Shown here: positions 13,401 through 24,316 of the stretch, piece after piece
How positions within the stretch are numbered: position 1 is the first letter of the stretch
Layout: every line of letters starts with the position of its first letter
Assembly (NCBI GenBank): GCA_965153455.1
Contig: OZ234493.1
Location: 20,822,213-20,886,212, forward strand
Length of the DNA: 64,000 nucleotides
DNA from: Sphagnum compactum
Lineage: Eukaryota; Bryophyta; Sphagnopsida; Sphagnales
Direction of reading: 5' to 3'
Program-made: the position numbers and the translations under genes
The notes under the pieces: model-generated
Told to the model about the DNA's origin: nothing
Seen by the model: the letters and a program-made list of their open reading frames with translations, nothing else
The model's database searches: none

Positions 13401-14300
13401 CATTGTAAAGGACATTCCTTTACATCCATTTGATATCATATGAATTATATCAACAATTTTTTATTGACAAACTTTTGAGCTAGTTCACTTATGCTCATAG
13501 TTCAATTTGAACCAAAAACTTAGGAGTATTATATGCAAGTGCAAACTTCTAGTTTTATTGAGGTTAATGAAATTTGTTTTGTTTTGACTTGTTATACTAT
13601 TGAGAATTGATTGAAGAGTCACTCCACTACTTGCAAAGATACTTTATGAAGAAACACAATTTAGATAAGCTTTTCGTTGCACATTGGTATGACAATCTTC
13701 ATAAAGTTCAAGGAAGAAGAAGGCTTGTCAAGCTACTTTTGAGGGTATACATGAAGGTTTGACAATACCCAAATTGTTTCATACTTGTTTGTGTTGAAAT
13801 TGCAATTGGTCTTATGTAGAGAAAAAAAAGAGAGGAAAGGTTTATTGCTCCAAAATGATGACCACTTTGAACATGAAAAATAACCCCCCTACATCAATTC
13901 GAGTTCATTAGGGCTTGGCTAGAATTAGAAGTGCACAGATAAATTGGTCTTGTCATTTCCTTCTTCTTGTTAAGGAATATTGATTATCATTAGACAATGG
14001 GTTTTTATTCTTCGTTTCCTCCAATTTTGTGATGTAGCCAACTTGTTATGGCTTCAACTTGTGATGGATGATTCAACAACAACATCATAGGTATATGCTT
14101 GATAATCATAAGAAATGTAAGAAACAATCAAGGAATGATGTTGTGGTATGACATTATGGTGTGTCATGAGGAAGAGGAAGTGAGCAACAAGAGAGTTGCT
14201 GGACTGAGTGTTGGATCCGATGTGACAAATATATGACAACTTTTGACAAAGCCAGATTGAGCGAGAATGCCTCTTCCCCTCAACAATGGCATGACCCATT
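7420..14300. other. AT-rich gene-free stretch
   Basis: This is about 6.9 kb of AT-rich sequence in which I see no conserved protein, no TIR or LTR pair and no strong tandem array. All open frames are short and lack recognisable motifs. It may be decayed transposon sequence, but nothing allows assignment. Confidence 0.5.
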
Positions 14301-15602
14301 AAAGAATTCCTTGATCAGGTTGTATCAGAGTGATGAATTCAATACGAATGTGAAATTCAATTTAGCATATGAATAAATTTATAATTTGATGCTTGCAGGT
14401 TTGCAAATTGTGAGTTATGAGCTGCACACTTGGTGACCTGTGTCGCATGAGCTTCAATTTTCATGGGAAGATTTTATGACTATGACTAAGTATATGGCTA
14501 AATGATAATTCATCAAGGCATGCAATTATAAGCCTTCTAGTCTCAGTGCATTCCTCTTGACATTCAGCATCCCAGGCCATGCTTAAAATTGTCCAAGATA
14601 TTGAAAACAAAAGTTTGAAACCTGCAAGTTATGTGGAAAACACCGATAACATAAATTTGCAATTCTGGAAATTTCTGGTCTATCATCCTTTAACATTTTT
14701 TGCATTTTTTGGCAGTTTGGAATTGCAGCCAGATTTTGAAATGCCCCTGTGACAAAACTATGGGTTGGTGAGATTAGCTTATATATGATCTCCACTCAGA
14801 TTCACTTCTCTGTACTTAGTGAGCATTACAAAACTCAATTCCATAATGTGAAAGTTAACAGAGTTCTTTCAAATGAATTCTTGGTGTATTTCACTCCCAC
14901 ACCGACTACAAAATCTCAATTACACAACTGTGATATCGGCCAAAATAGGTTTACCACTAACAGCTCTCACAATGGCAAGATAATGTACTAAGGTAATGGC
15001 CATTGGGAGGACCCGGCTGATCTGTGAGTGACTGGGAGCTGGGTCTGACCAATGGTCATTATCTGACATAATTGGCACAACTCGGGAGATTCTACCATAT
15101 TGTTAAGAAACTTTGCTGATTATTTGGTAGACCTCACAATGTTCCATATGCCAGTTGCATGCATTTGAAAGAGCAGTTGACCCTAAAAGTCAAGGGTAAA
15201 GGGCAGAATCTCTCCTGAATGACAATTACAAACCTATGTGAGGACAATTTCCAAGCAGTGTCACAACTTCAATCAACAAGATGAGGGATGTTGAAAACAC
15301 CTCTAAGTGTCCAACATTGACCTTGAAGGTATCAACTAACAATGTGAGCCATGTTCATGAAACACAGTGAAGATCTTGGGTTGCCTGATCTTGGGTCCTC
15401 AACACTCCCCCCCACGAGAAGGTCATGACCACTATAGCACTTTTTTTCTACCTTGATCAAGTCCAGGACTCCTTGGTGCTGCTGATACCAGTAAGAGTGT
15501 TCCTTGTGTTCATTCCCAGTCATCAAGCTTGTTTTTTGATGGAGCCAAAAACAAAAAGGAGAAGAAATGTGGGTCATCAAGACAAGGTGACGACAATCAT
15601 AA
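14300..15602. other. Intergenic / 3' flank of the rubredoxin gene
   Basis: No recognisable coding sequence is present. Base composition is less AT-extreme than the preceding stretch. The segment adjoining 15603 probably includes the 3' UTR of the rubredoxin gene. No other signal is seen. Confidence 0.4.
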
Positions 15603-17767
15603 CTACAGGGTGCTGTTCAGATAGACGAATGTTCCGATCAGGCCAACAATGCCAAATGCAATCGCCACAGGAAGCCCTGAACTGCAAAATCACAAAATCA
15701 ATCAATTTACGTCAGGTTAAACTAAAATAATAAAGTTCCTCTTTGAGAGCCTTAGCTTGAAATGATCTTCCACCTCAGCTCTTAGGTTTGATTACCTCAC
15801 CCCCCTATGGCTTCATTGAAACAAACTGCTGTCTTTCAAAGATCTTGGGGAATAGGACAGGCTCAGTAAAGCTCAACCTCTACTCCATGATGTTGTGCTT
15901 ACAACAACATTAAAAGTTGCAGGGATTTGCGGTACATGTTAGAGAATTGCAGGCAAAAAAATGTGCTCAAAAGGAAGGGCGACACATGTGGAAAAGACTG
16001 CATAGACTGAGTCACAACATATCACTGGCAACTGATATGGTACTATTTCTCTATCCCAAGCTTTTGATTGTGATGAGTGTTTAGAAATCTTGGATTGAAC
16101 ATAGCAGAGCTCTGGTGAACTCCAAAGAAGAAGGAAGACATATAAAGGGAACAAACCCGAGTGCTGAATCAGATTTCTTGAGCTCCTCTTTGCGAGCCTT
16201 CCGAACACGTACATCATTAGCATTCTTGGCCACAGGCAGTTCATATGGTTTGAACCTCCTTTTTGGTGCTGCACATACTGCACACACACAACCCCAAAAC
16301 AAAGATGTTCAGTTGAGTAGCAAAGCAAACTAGTGACTTGGATCAAAAGATGCAGCTCAATTCACAAAGTCAAAAAATCAGACTCTCAAGTGTCTCAGTG
16401 TTTGAAAGCTATTCACCAGCAAATCTTTTCAAGGCAATTATCTATTGATAAAGAACAAGACAGCTGCTGATTACTGGTTCTGTGTATGGCAGTCCTTATG
16501 GGCATAGTCTCGGCAATTGATTAGATTAGACAGTGAAAAAAGTATTCAGGAGAGAGACCAACCAACTGACCTGGGCAAGAGTAATCATTTGGAAGACTCT
16601 CAAAGGGCTTGCGATCAGTATATATGTATCTGTCATGAACCAACATAATTTGCAAAGTAAGTACTAGCAGAAAACAGCATTCCAGGGACGATTCCATGAA
16701 AACCAATATCCGAAAACATCCATCTATCTCCTTAGGACCTAAAACAAGAGCGTCACTGATTATGGAACCCTCCAAGGAAATCAGGATTCTAATAGCATGG
16801 GATGTGACTTCAAGGTTACTAATGAACAAATGCAGAATGTGCATAGATAGATACAAAACATACCACTGATGCAAAATCCTTTCCATTGCATCCTGTTCTT
16901 TGTGTTCCCTATTATCTTTCAATTGGGTCCAAGACTGACATTCATCAAACTCATTGCAGAGTGCATTTTGGAGGGCGTCACCAGGTTTTTGTCTCTTCCC
17001 ACAAGAAGACAATGGTGTGATCCGCCATGCTCTGTCTCTGTCTCTGTGTCTCTCTCAATGTGGTTTCACAACATCTCAATCCATGGGTTTGTGACATGTG
17101 CCAAGGAGGTCTCTCACTCTTCAAAATGCCAATTCCAGATCCACAGTGTCACTCTCAATCTTTTTGTCTCTGAACTGGTGATTACATGATTTGGGGCGGG
17201 GGGGTGGTGTGTGTGCAGAGAACTTCAGAGTAATTGATGGTAGAATTGAGATATTGTAGTGAAAGCACATTGAGGGGAAAACCTTCAAGATGAAATACCT
17301 TGGATGATAGTGGACTTGGTTCCTTAGGAAATTTTCTTCACTAAGAAACTGGGGAGAATTCTGAGCATTTTGTAAGGCAATGGGTACCTATAGCCTGAAG
17401 AATGTCGGATAGAGAGACACAGAGACATAGAGAGAGGGGGTAAATGCAGACCTGATGCTTACCCACAGTCTCTGCAAATGTAAGCGCCCTTGGTTGTTGC
17501 CACCCTCATTGTAACTCTAGAGCGTACAGCAGCGATAGAAGCATCAACTCCCTGCGACCCAATCAGCAGGCCGGATGATCCTCCTCCTCCGCCATTATGG
17601 AATGCACTCTTGAGCGCCATACGGTCGCTGGGAAGACTCAAACCTTCACTCTTGAAAATCCTACCGCTCTGGACTCCACGCGGCTGCTGCTGCTGTTGTT
17701 GTTGCTGTGTGTGAAGCCCTGCTGCTGCTGCTACTGCTTTCACTGACACCAAAGACAAAGCCGCCAT
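15603..17767 (-). CDS. Membrane-anchored plastid-type rubredoxin
   Basis: Four exons join in frame with GT-AG borders: 17767-17463, 16629-16571, 16277-16157 and 15681-15603. The product is 187 residues. Residues 1-90 are Ala/Ser/Gln/Gly-rich, consistent with a chloroplast transit peptide, and include eight consecutive glutamines. The rubredoxin core follows: GAYICRDCGYIY (Cys98, Cys101), then SCPVCAAPKRRF (Cys120, Cys123), the four iron ligands. A lysine/arginine-rich linker (about 124-160) leads to a hydrophobic segment at about 165-183 that ends YLNSTL. In plants and cyanobacteria this architecture belongs to one-iron electron carriers anchored in thylakoid membranes, with reported roles around photosystem assembly. 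The exact role here is inferred. Exon phases (2, 1, 2) all reconcile, which supports the model. Confidence 0.93.
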
Positions 17768-18009
17768 ATCTGAAATTTCTGCTGCACAAGAAGAAGAAAA
17801 ACACAGTCCTCCAAATCTTCAATAAACCCAGACCCAAATCTTCCGTTCTAAGCTACGATGAGATTGAATTCCTTGTTGCTGCGATTGTTGATGGGAAGCA
17901 CTTCCTCCGCAGCGGATCCAGAGAGAATCTAAAGAGCACTTCCGCAGAGGAGATAATGAACGATGGGTCGAGCACTTCAGGAATGCAACAACACTAATGT
18001 ATACGCTTG

Positions 18010-18140
18010 TCGAGTACAAACACACATCTATACGTACACGTATATGATACATGTATGTATATTATATGTATATGAGGTATGTCTTTGTAGTTGTATGTAT
18101 TTGAGATATGTATGTATGTGTGTGTGTGTATGTGTGTGTT
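18010..18140. repeat. TG/ATGT microsatellite
   Basis: A mixed (TATG)n and (TG)n tract lies upstream of the rubredoxin start and directly abuts the second R1 repeat copy. Confidence 0.7.
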
Positions 18141-18475
18141 GGCCTTGCCTTGGTAGGCAAGGATGATGTGTTTAGATTCATTGTAGAGTAGAGTAGCTTA
18201 AGGAATTTCAGCCCCGAGGTAGTAGGTCTATTTTATATGAGCATTTTTGAAAGATGATATTTGGGCATGTGTTGTTGAAACTTGAGATTAGTTATAGAGT
18301 TATGATATCTTAAAGGATTTTGATTTCTTTTAGGGGATTTTTTTGAAAGATTATGTTGTTGAATTTTCATAATTCTTCTTGTGGTCAAAAGATCTCGCTT
18401 TGAGGTGTTCTTTATACCAAGATGTTTTGTAATGTAAACGATATGATCATAATGTGACATATCGTACCACTTGTT
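18141..18475 (+). repeat. Dispersed repeat family R1, copy 2
   Basis: It is homologous to 4250-4604 in the same order: GGCCTTGCC, TTTAGATTCATTGTAGAG, GAAACTTGAGATTAGTTATA, TTGATTTCTTTTAGGGG. It faces copy 3 (19425-19720) in inverted orientation across about 950 bp. Confidence 0.75.
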
Positions 18476-18519
18476 TTGAAACTATCTTTGATGAAAACTT
18501 TTCAAATTAAATTTTGGTA

Positions 18520-18760
18520 GTGTAATGGCCAAGGAGTGGGGTGTGGGTGTTTCCGAATTTAAGCACCCTTTCGCGCTTTGCTCCTTAGCTTGGAAACACC
18601 TTGCTCCTCAGCCAAAATAAGCGCCCCTTGGCTCCACTCCTTTATCTATCTTTGGAAACACCTCACTCCTCGGCCAAAATAAGCGCCCCTGACTTCGCTC
18701 CTTTTATCTCAAGAACACCTCACTTGTTATCTAGCAGAGGAGATAAGAGGAAATAAGAGG
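18520..18760. repeat. Short duplication with AAGCGCCCC
   Basis: A segment of the form GGAAACACCT..CTCCTCnGCCAAAATAAG plus CGCCCCT..CTCC occurs at about 18590-18650 and again at 18650-18715, with a weaker partial copy before them. No coding sense is visible. Confidence 0.55.
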
Positions 18761-18854
18761 GGAAATGAAAAGATAACATGGTGAAATTGGGCCCAATTAA
18801 GAAGGTCTAAAGTCTAAAGCCCTAGATTTGTTACTAAAGGCTGATGATAAAATA

Positions 18855-18916
18855 CAATGAGACAGAGATTAGAAAATGGCCAGTTAGGGCCTAATTTTCT
18901 GATCTCTGTCTCATTG
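18855..18916. other. Long near-perfect hairpin
   Basis: The arm 18855-18880 (CAATGAGACAGAGATTAGAA...) pairs with 18890-18916 (...TTCTGATCTCTGTCTCATTG). The first 15 pairs are perfect, then comes one G-U type pair and seven more perfect pairs. A GGCC/GGCC inner helix closes a loop of a few bases. It could be a small-RNA precursor, the tip of a foldback element, or a decayed insertion remnant. Confidence 0.7.
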
Positions 18917-19314
18917 TTGTCAAAAATTGTAAGCAAAGCCCTAGTAAAATTTCCTTACTTTGTGGATACCACTAAAAGAGGGGTTAGGGGGTGAAAGGAG
19001 GCCCAAAGACAGGGTGACTTTACAGAACTCTAATGTTGACCAAAATTAATTTTGCAAAAATGTGTTCTTAGGGGGTTTAAACTCCAATTTCAAAATACAT
19101 TTTTGATAAACTAAAATTAACAAATTGCCAATTGTTTGGTCCTACTGCTCAAAACCTTCTAAGAACCGGAATTCAATATTGACAAATCATGGCTTTGGTA
19201 AACAAGGAAGCAATTTGAAGTAATTATTACATTCACACAAATGGAAGGTAAACACTAATCACAGACTCCAAATGAGACTTGGCATGCTCGATATTATTTG
19301 GTGTGTTCAAGAAG

Positions 19315-19410
19315 AATAATGGCATCTGGAATTTGAATTTTGACTTTGATGATTACCAAGAAAATAAGGGCATTTCAAATTCGAATTTTGACTTTGATGA
19401 TTCACAAGAA
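19315..19410. repeat. Direct duplication, ~55 bp
   Basis: GGCATyTGGAATTTGAATTTTGACTTTGATGAT-type sequence occurs twice in direct orientation (about 19321-19365 and 19368-19408), immediately before R1 copy 3. Confidence 0.65.
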
Positions 19411-19424
19411 AGACACCAAATCTA

Positions 19425-19720
19425 ACAAGGGGTGTGTCACACTATGGCCTTGTTGATTACATTAAAAAGGATCGTAAGCCAAAAGAAGAATTATAGAAAT
19501 TCAAATATTTCAAATACATTCAAAAATGTAATCTTCAAAAAATCTCTAAAAGAAACCAAAATCCTTCAAGATATTATAACTCTATAACTAATCTCAAGTT
19601 TCAACACAAGCCAAAATATCAGTCTTCCAAAAATCCTCATATAAAGATAAACCCATTACCTAGGGTCCAAAATCCCTTAAACTACTATACTCTATAATGA
19701 ATCTAAACGATAAAGACATT
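19425..19720 (-). repeat. Dispersed repeat family R1, copy 3 (inverted)
   Basis: Read on the minus strand this follows copies 1 and 2: TTTAGATTCATTATAGAGTA, then GAAACTTGAGATTAGTTATA, then TTTGGTTTCTTTTAGAGA. Its end is AACAAGGCCATAGTGTGACA, like copy 1. Confidence 0.75.
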
Positions 19721-20129
19721 GACCTATGTCTTCCATTGCACAACATGTTTGCTTTAGCTTGATTCAAAGTTCAATTCCAACAATTGTCAAGAATACATCA
19801 TTCAAAAATGCATGTTTGTAAAAACTTACATTGCATTTCATCACTGTTTTTTCAACAATGAATTCTCCACCAAGTCCATCTCCATGACACTTCCTTCAAT
19901 CTATTTCAATGTTTCCAATATTCATCACTACCCATTATCAAAAATTAAAAACAAACACAAATTTAGAGCTAGTTGTTTGATGCCTACTAAAATAAACAAT
20001 CATAAAGTGCTTGGTCTTGCAACCTGAACTTATAACTTGATGAGGTTATATTACTACTTATGTAATTATTTGATGTTTATTTGGTGATTTATTTGTTAGT
20101 AGGATTTCATAGTTTAATTATGATTTGGT

Positions 20130-20930
20130 CATAGTGCTTGATTTTCACATGCAAATTTATGTGAAAATCATGTGATAAGTTTTTTCATTAAAGTGCATTG
20201 GTTTTCACATGATAATTTATGTAAAAGTCATGTGAAAAACTTTTGACACATTAAGATGCATTGATTTTTACATGATAATTTATGTGAAAGTGATGTGAAA
20301 GGTTTTTTAACACATTAAGGTGCATTGATTTTTACATGATAATTTATATGAAAATCATGTGAAAAGTTTTTAACACATTAAGGTGCATCGATTCATACAT
20401 GATAATTTATGTAAAAATCATGTGAGATGTTTTTAGCACACTAAAGTATATAGATTCATACATGATAATTTATGTGGAAGTCATATGAATTTTTTTTTAG
20501 CACATTAAGGTGCATTGATTCATACATGATAATTTATATGAAAATCATGTGAAAGGTTTTTGGCACATTAAGGTGCATTGACTCACACATGATAATTTAT
20601 ATGAAAATTATGTGAAATTTTTTTTGCACATTAAGGTACATTGATTCACATATTAATTTATGTGAAAATCATATAAATTTTTTTTGACACATTAAGGTGC
20701 ATTGATTCACACATGATAATTTATGTGAAAATCATGTGAAATTTTTTTTGCACATTAAAGTGCATTGATTCACACATTAATTTATGTGAAAATCATATGA
20801 AAAATCTTTGACACATTAAGATGCATTGACACACACATGATAATTTATGCGAAAATCATATGAATTTTTTTTGACACATTAAGATGCATTGATTCACACA
20901 ATAATTTATGTTAAATTTTTTTATCATTTT
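20130..20930. repeat. Satellite-like array, 60-63 bp unit, about 13 copies
   Basis: The unit contains CATGATAATTTATGTGAAAA, then TCATGTGAA, a T run, CACATTAAGGTGCATTGATT and CAcACATG. TTCACATGA...TCATGTGAA forms a dyad inside each unit. Length varies between about 55 and 63 bp through the T run and small deletions. Copies are 80-90% alike by eye, so this is a moderately old array. Confidence 0.9.
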
Positions 20931-21778
20931 ATTATACATGTGAAATCACATGAACAACCATGTGATGTGCAAACATTAAAAAATTTCTTGTTTAATGTTT
21001 TTTGAATAATATATAAATAAATGTTAGTTACCTTTGGAAACATCTTCACTTGATTAAAAATAAATTCTTATATGAATATAAAGTTTTATGAAATATAATT
21101 ATAAAAAATTTAAAAAGTTTTGATATAATTTATGTAAAGTTTATAATAAGAGAATGATGTGACATATTAATTATACATAGACAATAAAAAAATATTTATA
21201 CAAACAAAAACATAAATTTTCATAATTATATAATAAACATATATAATTTCAATCTTAAACCCACATGTGACTTACAAGCCCACCAAAAACTAAAACTTGT
21301 CAAGAACCCATCAAATGAATAAATGACATGAACAGGGCAATAAAAGAAAATTATTTCCAATTTATTCAGTGTAGTGTAATGTTCAAGGAGTGAGGCATTC
21401 CCAAAACAAACATCCACCCAAGATGGAGCTGAGGTGCGCTGATTTCAAGAATGCCTCATTCTCCAAGTGCATTATCTGGAGTATTTGTAATAGAGTTTTG
21501 TATTTGGAGTTCAGTATGAGGAATCTGAAGAGGGAGAGGAGGGGATTTAGAAAAGGGTTTGGGGTCTTGAGGTTTGGATTCAAGTAATAGAGTTTGAAAC
21601 TGTTGGGAAGCTTTGGAACTTGGAAAGAGAGCTTGAAAGATCGAACAAAATAGCTGAGTCCTCTTGTGGGAGACCCTAAACCCCAAACCGTAAAAATGTA
21701 GGTCGTTTTGGTGTTTGTTGTTGTTTGTTGGTGCAGAAACAGAAGAAGAGGAGGAATAGAATTTCGGGAAGTTTGAGA
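20931..21778. promoter_or_regulatory. Upstream region of the METTL-like gene
   Basis: AT-rich spacer (20931-21360) is followed by G-rich sequence leading into the METTL-like start codon. The 5' leader probably lies in 21390-21778, where composition becomes gene-like. No clear TATA box can be assigned. Confidence 0.35.
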
Positions 21779-23293
21779 ATGGAATTTTCTGAAGAAGAAG
21801 AAGGACCATTCTCGGCAGGGGCATACTACAGCCGGGATTTTGAGTGGGAAGCTTTGCGACAGGAGGTGGAGAGTTCACCTGGGTTTCTGTCTCTTGATAG
21901 GAACCAGAAACCAGCTTCTGTTTCTGGGTCATTGGATCTCAAAGGTCAGAAAGATTTTCAAACCCAGCAAGTCCAGATTGCAGAGCTTGATACCCTAGAA
22001 TTGGGCAAGAGAAGTTTGGAACTTGGGAAAGGAATAGGAGTTCCTCCAAGGCCAAGAAGTTCGCGTTTGATGTCAGTTTCAAAGCTTACGTCCAATGGTG
22101 CAAGTGCAACAGCAGGTTCAAGTTCCAGTTCACAATGTAGCAGCTCCAGTGACTTGAGCTCAGAGTCTAGAGCATGGCAGGCTTTTCACACTCGCCATTC
22201 CAAAAAGTTGTTTTTCAAGGAGCGTCGGTACTTGGTGAAGGAATTTCCAGAGCTTCTGCAGGGAGCAAGCTGTATCCTTGAAATTGGGTGTGGCACTGGG
22301 AGCTCAGTGGTGTCGATTCTCAGAGCAAATCCCCGTGTTACAATGTTTGCCTGTGATTGCAGTGAAGCTGCTTTGACAAAAGCTTCTGAAATTGTCAGCA
22401 GCTTGAGTGCAGAAAGTCGCGCACAATTCTATCCCTTCCTTTGTGATGTCGCGCACGAAAGTTTTCCCTTCTGGCTCCTTTGTTCTTCTTGCAAGACAAC
22501 AGGTTTTCAATCAGATGATATAAGAGCTTCTAAAGCCAGAGTTGGAAGAGAAGGCGGCGAAGTTGGAATTTCTTTAGAACTTGGTATGGAAAAGAGCTCT
22601 CCACAGCTTGATTTCTGCAGTGGAATTGGGATGGAAGCAAGGGAAGAATTAGGGTTTTTTCCCTCTGAACTTTGTAGGGAGCTCAGCTCTTTTGGGGGTA
22701 GCTTTAAGAGCAGATTAGATCCAAAAACTCTGGAAAACCCCACAATCTGCGTTGAAGACACCCAACACTCTAAGCAGGGTGCTTTAGAGTGTGGTATTAG
22801 AGGTGAAATGGCCAGCAGCAACAACAACAACAATGGTCTTCTTCCAAGTTTTTCAGCTCCCAGATGTGAGGAAAAACCACCCTTGATTACACATTGCTGT
22901 GTGGGTGGTGTGGACATTGTTATGTTAATTTTCACTCTCTCAGCAATTCCTGTGGCAAGCATGCCTCACGTATTGGCCAAAGTCCTAGCTGTTCTGAAAC
23001 CTGGTGGTTACCTGCTGTTTCGGGATTATGGTCTGTATGACATGACAATGCTGCGGTTTGCTCCATTTCAGCGGATATCACATGAAGCAGGTGTACCTCT
23101 GTATCAGCGTGATGATGGGACTCTCTGCTACTATTTCTCTGTCAAGACTCTACGGGAGCTTTTGACCACAACAGGATTTGTAGAAGAAGAGTTAGAGTAT
23201 TGTTGTGTGAAGTTGATTAATAGGCGCAAACAAATGCCCATGAAACGAGTCTGGGTTCATGCCAAATTCCGGAAGCCTTTTGCCACAATTTAG
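21779..23293 (+). CDS. METTL2/6/8-type tRNA 3-methylcytidine methyltransferase
   Basis: This is a single open frame of 504 residues without introns. The first ATG of the frame is at 21779 (MEFSEEEE); upstream in-frame sequence has no ATG. Residues 131-165 (RAWQAFHTRHSKKLFFKERR) match the family's substrate-side N-terminal block. SAM motif I is CILEIGCGTGSS (165-176). The strand-4 region is VDIVMLIFTLSAIP (378-391), followed by LKPGGYLLFRDYG, LRF, and the C-terminal RDDGTLCYYFS and MKRVWVHAKFRKP blocks. All are characteristic of METTL2/6/8 enzymes, which form m3C32 in tRNA-Thr/Ser. Residues 1-130 are Ser/Gln-rich and unlike the family. A Ser/Glu-rich insertion of about 140 residues (roughly 236-377) separates motif II from strand 4. 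The specific tRNA substrate is inferred. Confidence 0.92.
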   Translation: MEFSEEEEGPFSAGAYYSRDFEWEALRQEVESSPGFLSLDRNQKPASVSGSLDLKGQKDFQTQQVQIAELDTLELGKRSLELGKGIGVPPRPRSSRLMSVSKLTSNGASATAGSSSSSQCSSSSDLSSESRAWQAFHTRHSKKLFFKERRYLVKEFPELLQGASCILEIGCGTGSSVVSILRANPRVTMFACDCSEAALTKASEIVSSLSAESRAQFYPFLCDVAHESFPFWLLCSSCKTTGFQSDDIRASKARVGREGGEVGISLELGMEKSSPQLDFCSGIGMEAREELGFFPSELCRELSSFGGSFKSRLDPKTLENPTICVEDTQHSKQGALECGIRGEMASSNNNNNGLLPSFSAPRCEEKPPLITHCCVGGVDIVMLIFTLSAIPVASMPHVLAKVLAVLKPGGYLLFRDYGLYDMTMLRFAPFQRISHEAGVPLYQRDDGTLCYYFSVKTLRELLTTTGFVEEELEYCCVKLINRRKQMPMKRVWVHAKFRKPFATI

Positions 23294-24316
23294 TTAGTGA
23301 TAAATGAATGTAGATCTCAGGCATCATTCCAATCTGCCTGTGTGTACTGTCAATATGGGTGGCTAATCTTTAACTGACAAAGGGACTATGCAACATTAAT
23401 TTCAAGACATCTTTCAGGGTTTAAAGATTGGGTTGCAGGTACGCAATGTCAATTTCAAAACATCTTTTAGGGTTTAAGGATCTGGTTGCAGGTTCTATTT
23501 GTCAGCATAGCATGCAGTTTGTCGTCATCCAGTATCCTTGATAGCCATTCTCATGTAAAGATTTGGTTTGTATACCTATGCACATCTGGTTGAAACTTTC
23601 AGTTTTTTTTTTTGCAGATGAATTTCAAGAGCACAAGCTGGTGAAAATGATACAAGAAACTGCGAGACGAAATTGTAGGACTCAAGAACAGACTGATCAA
23701 AATCTCATTTGCAATCATTGCAAAGGCTGAGTGAATGAGGGAAACCGAAATATAAATTCTTTGACATGTAACCCATTGTGGTGGCCTATGTATTGAGAAG
23801 ACAAAAAGGTTCAGCAGTAAGGAACTGAGCAAATAGTTCTGAAGAACCACTGTGGGTCTGAAGAATCAATCATATAGTTCACAATGACAACAAGAAAGTG
23901 GTTTTTGTCATCTCTTCTTGCACAATTTTGTACTGTGTTTGGGAGAGGGTGCTTTCAGACATGCTTGCAGCTTGGTCATGGACAATCAGGAGGGTGCTCG
24001 CAGACATGCTTGCAGCTTGCTCACCGACAATCAGGTTCATTGCCCCAGGGAAAGGGCGAGCTCTGCTGTATTTATAGATCATGCATGTAATTCTTTTGTT
24101 CCTAGCTAGGTGCCATCTTCTGCAATTGCAGCAAGAATTCAAGCTGCACCTGAAGTTTGTTGATAGCCTAGCCAGTCAGGTTGATGATCTTGCAGGATTT
24201 ATGTTGCATGGATCTGGCCCAATGTTGAAGCACATTGCTAGGGAGAAGAAGAATACAAACAAGGACTCAGTTTTGAGATCAAGCTCCAGTCATGGGCCAT
24301 GGATTTGAACTCTGAT
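23294..24316. other. Intergenic space between two convergent methyltransferase genes
   Basis: This holds the probable 3' UTRs of the METTL-like (plus) and EEF1AKMT-like (minus) genes. An imperfect 45 bp direct duplication is at 23946-24036 (AGGGTGC, AGACATGCTTGCAGCTTG, GACAATCAGG). A plus-strand open segment at about 24118-24306 follows a splice-acceptor-like TTCTGCAATTGCAG; its product (VDSLASQVDDLAGFMLHGSG...) looks protein-like, but I do not recognise it. Confidence 0.45.

Noticed and set aside
20130-20930. Centromeric satellite
   Set aside because: Only about 13 diverged units in a gene-bearing region, with a unit far shorter than typical plant centromeric monomers. No basis for a centromere claim.
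21725-21778. Longer N-terminus for the METTL-like protein
   Set aside because: The extended frame begins with TTG, not ATG. The first ATG is 21779.
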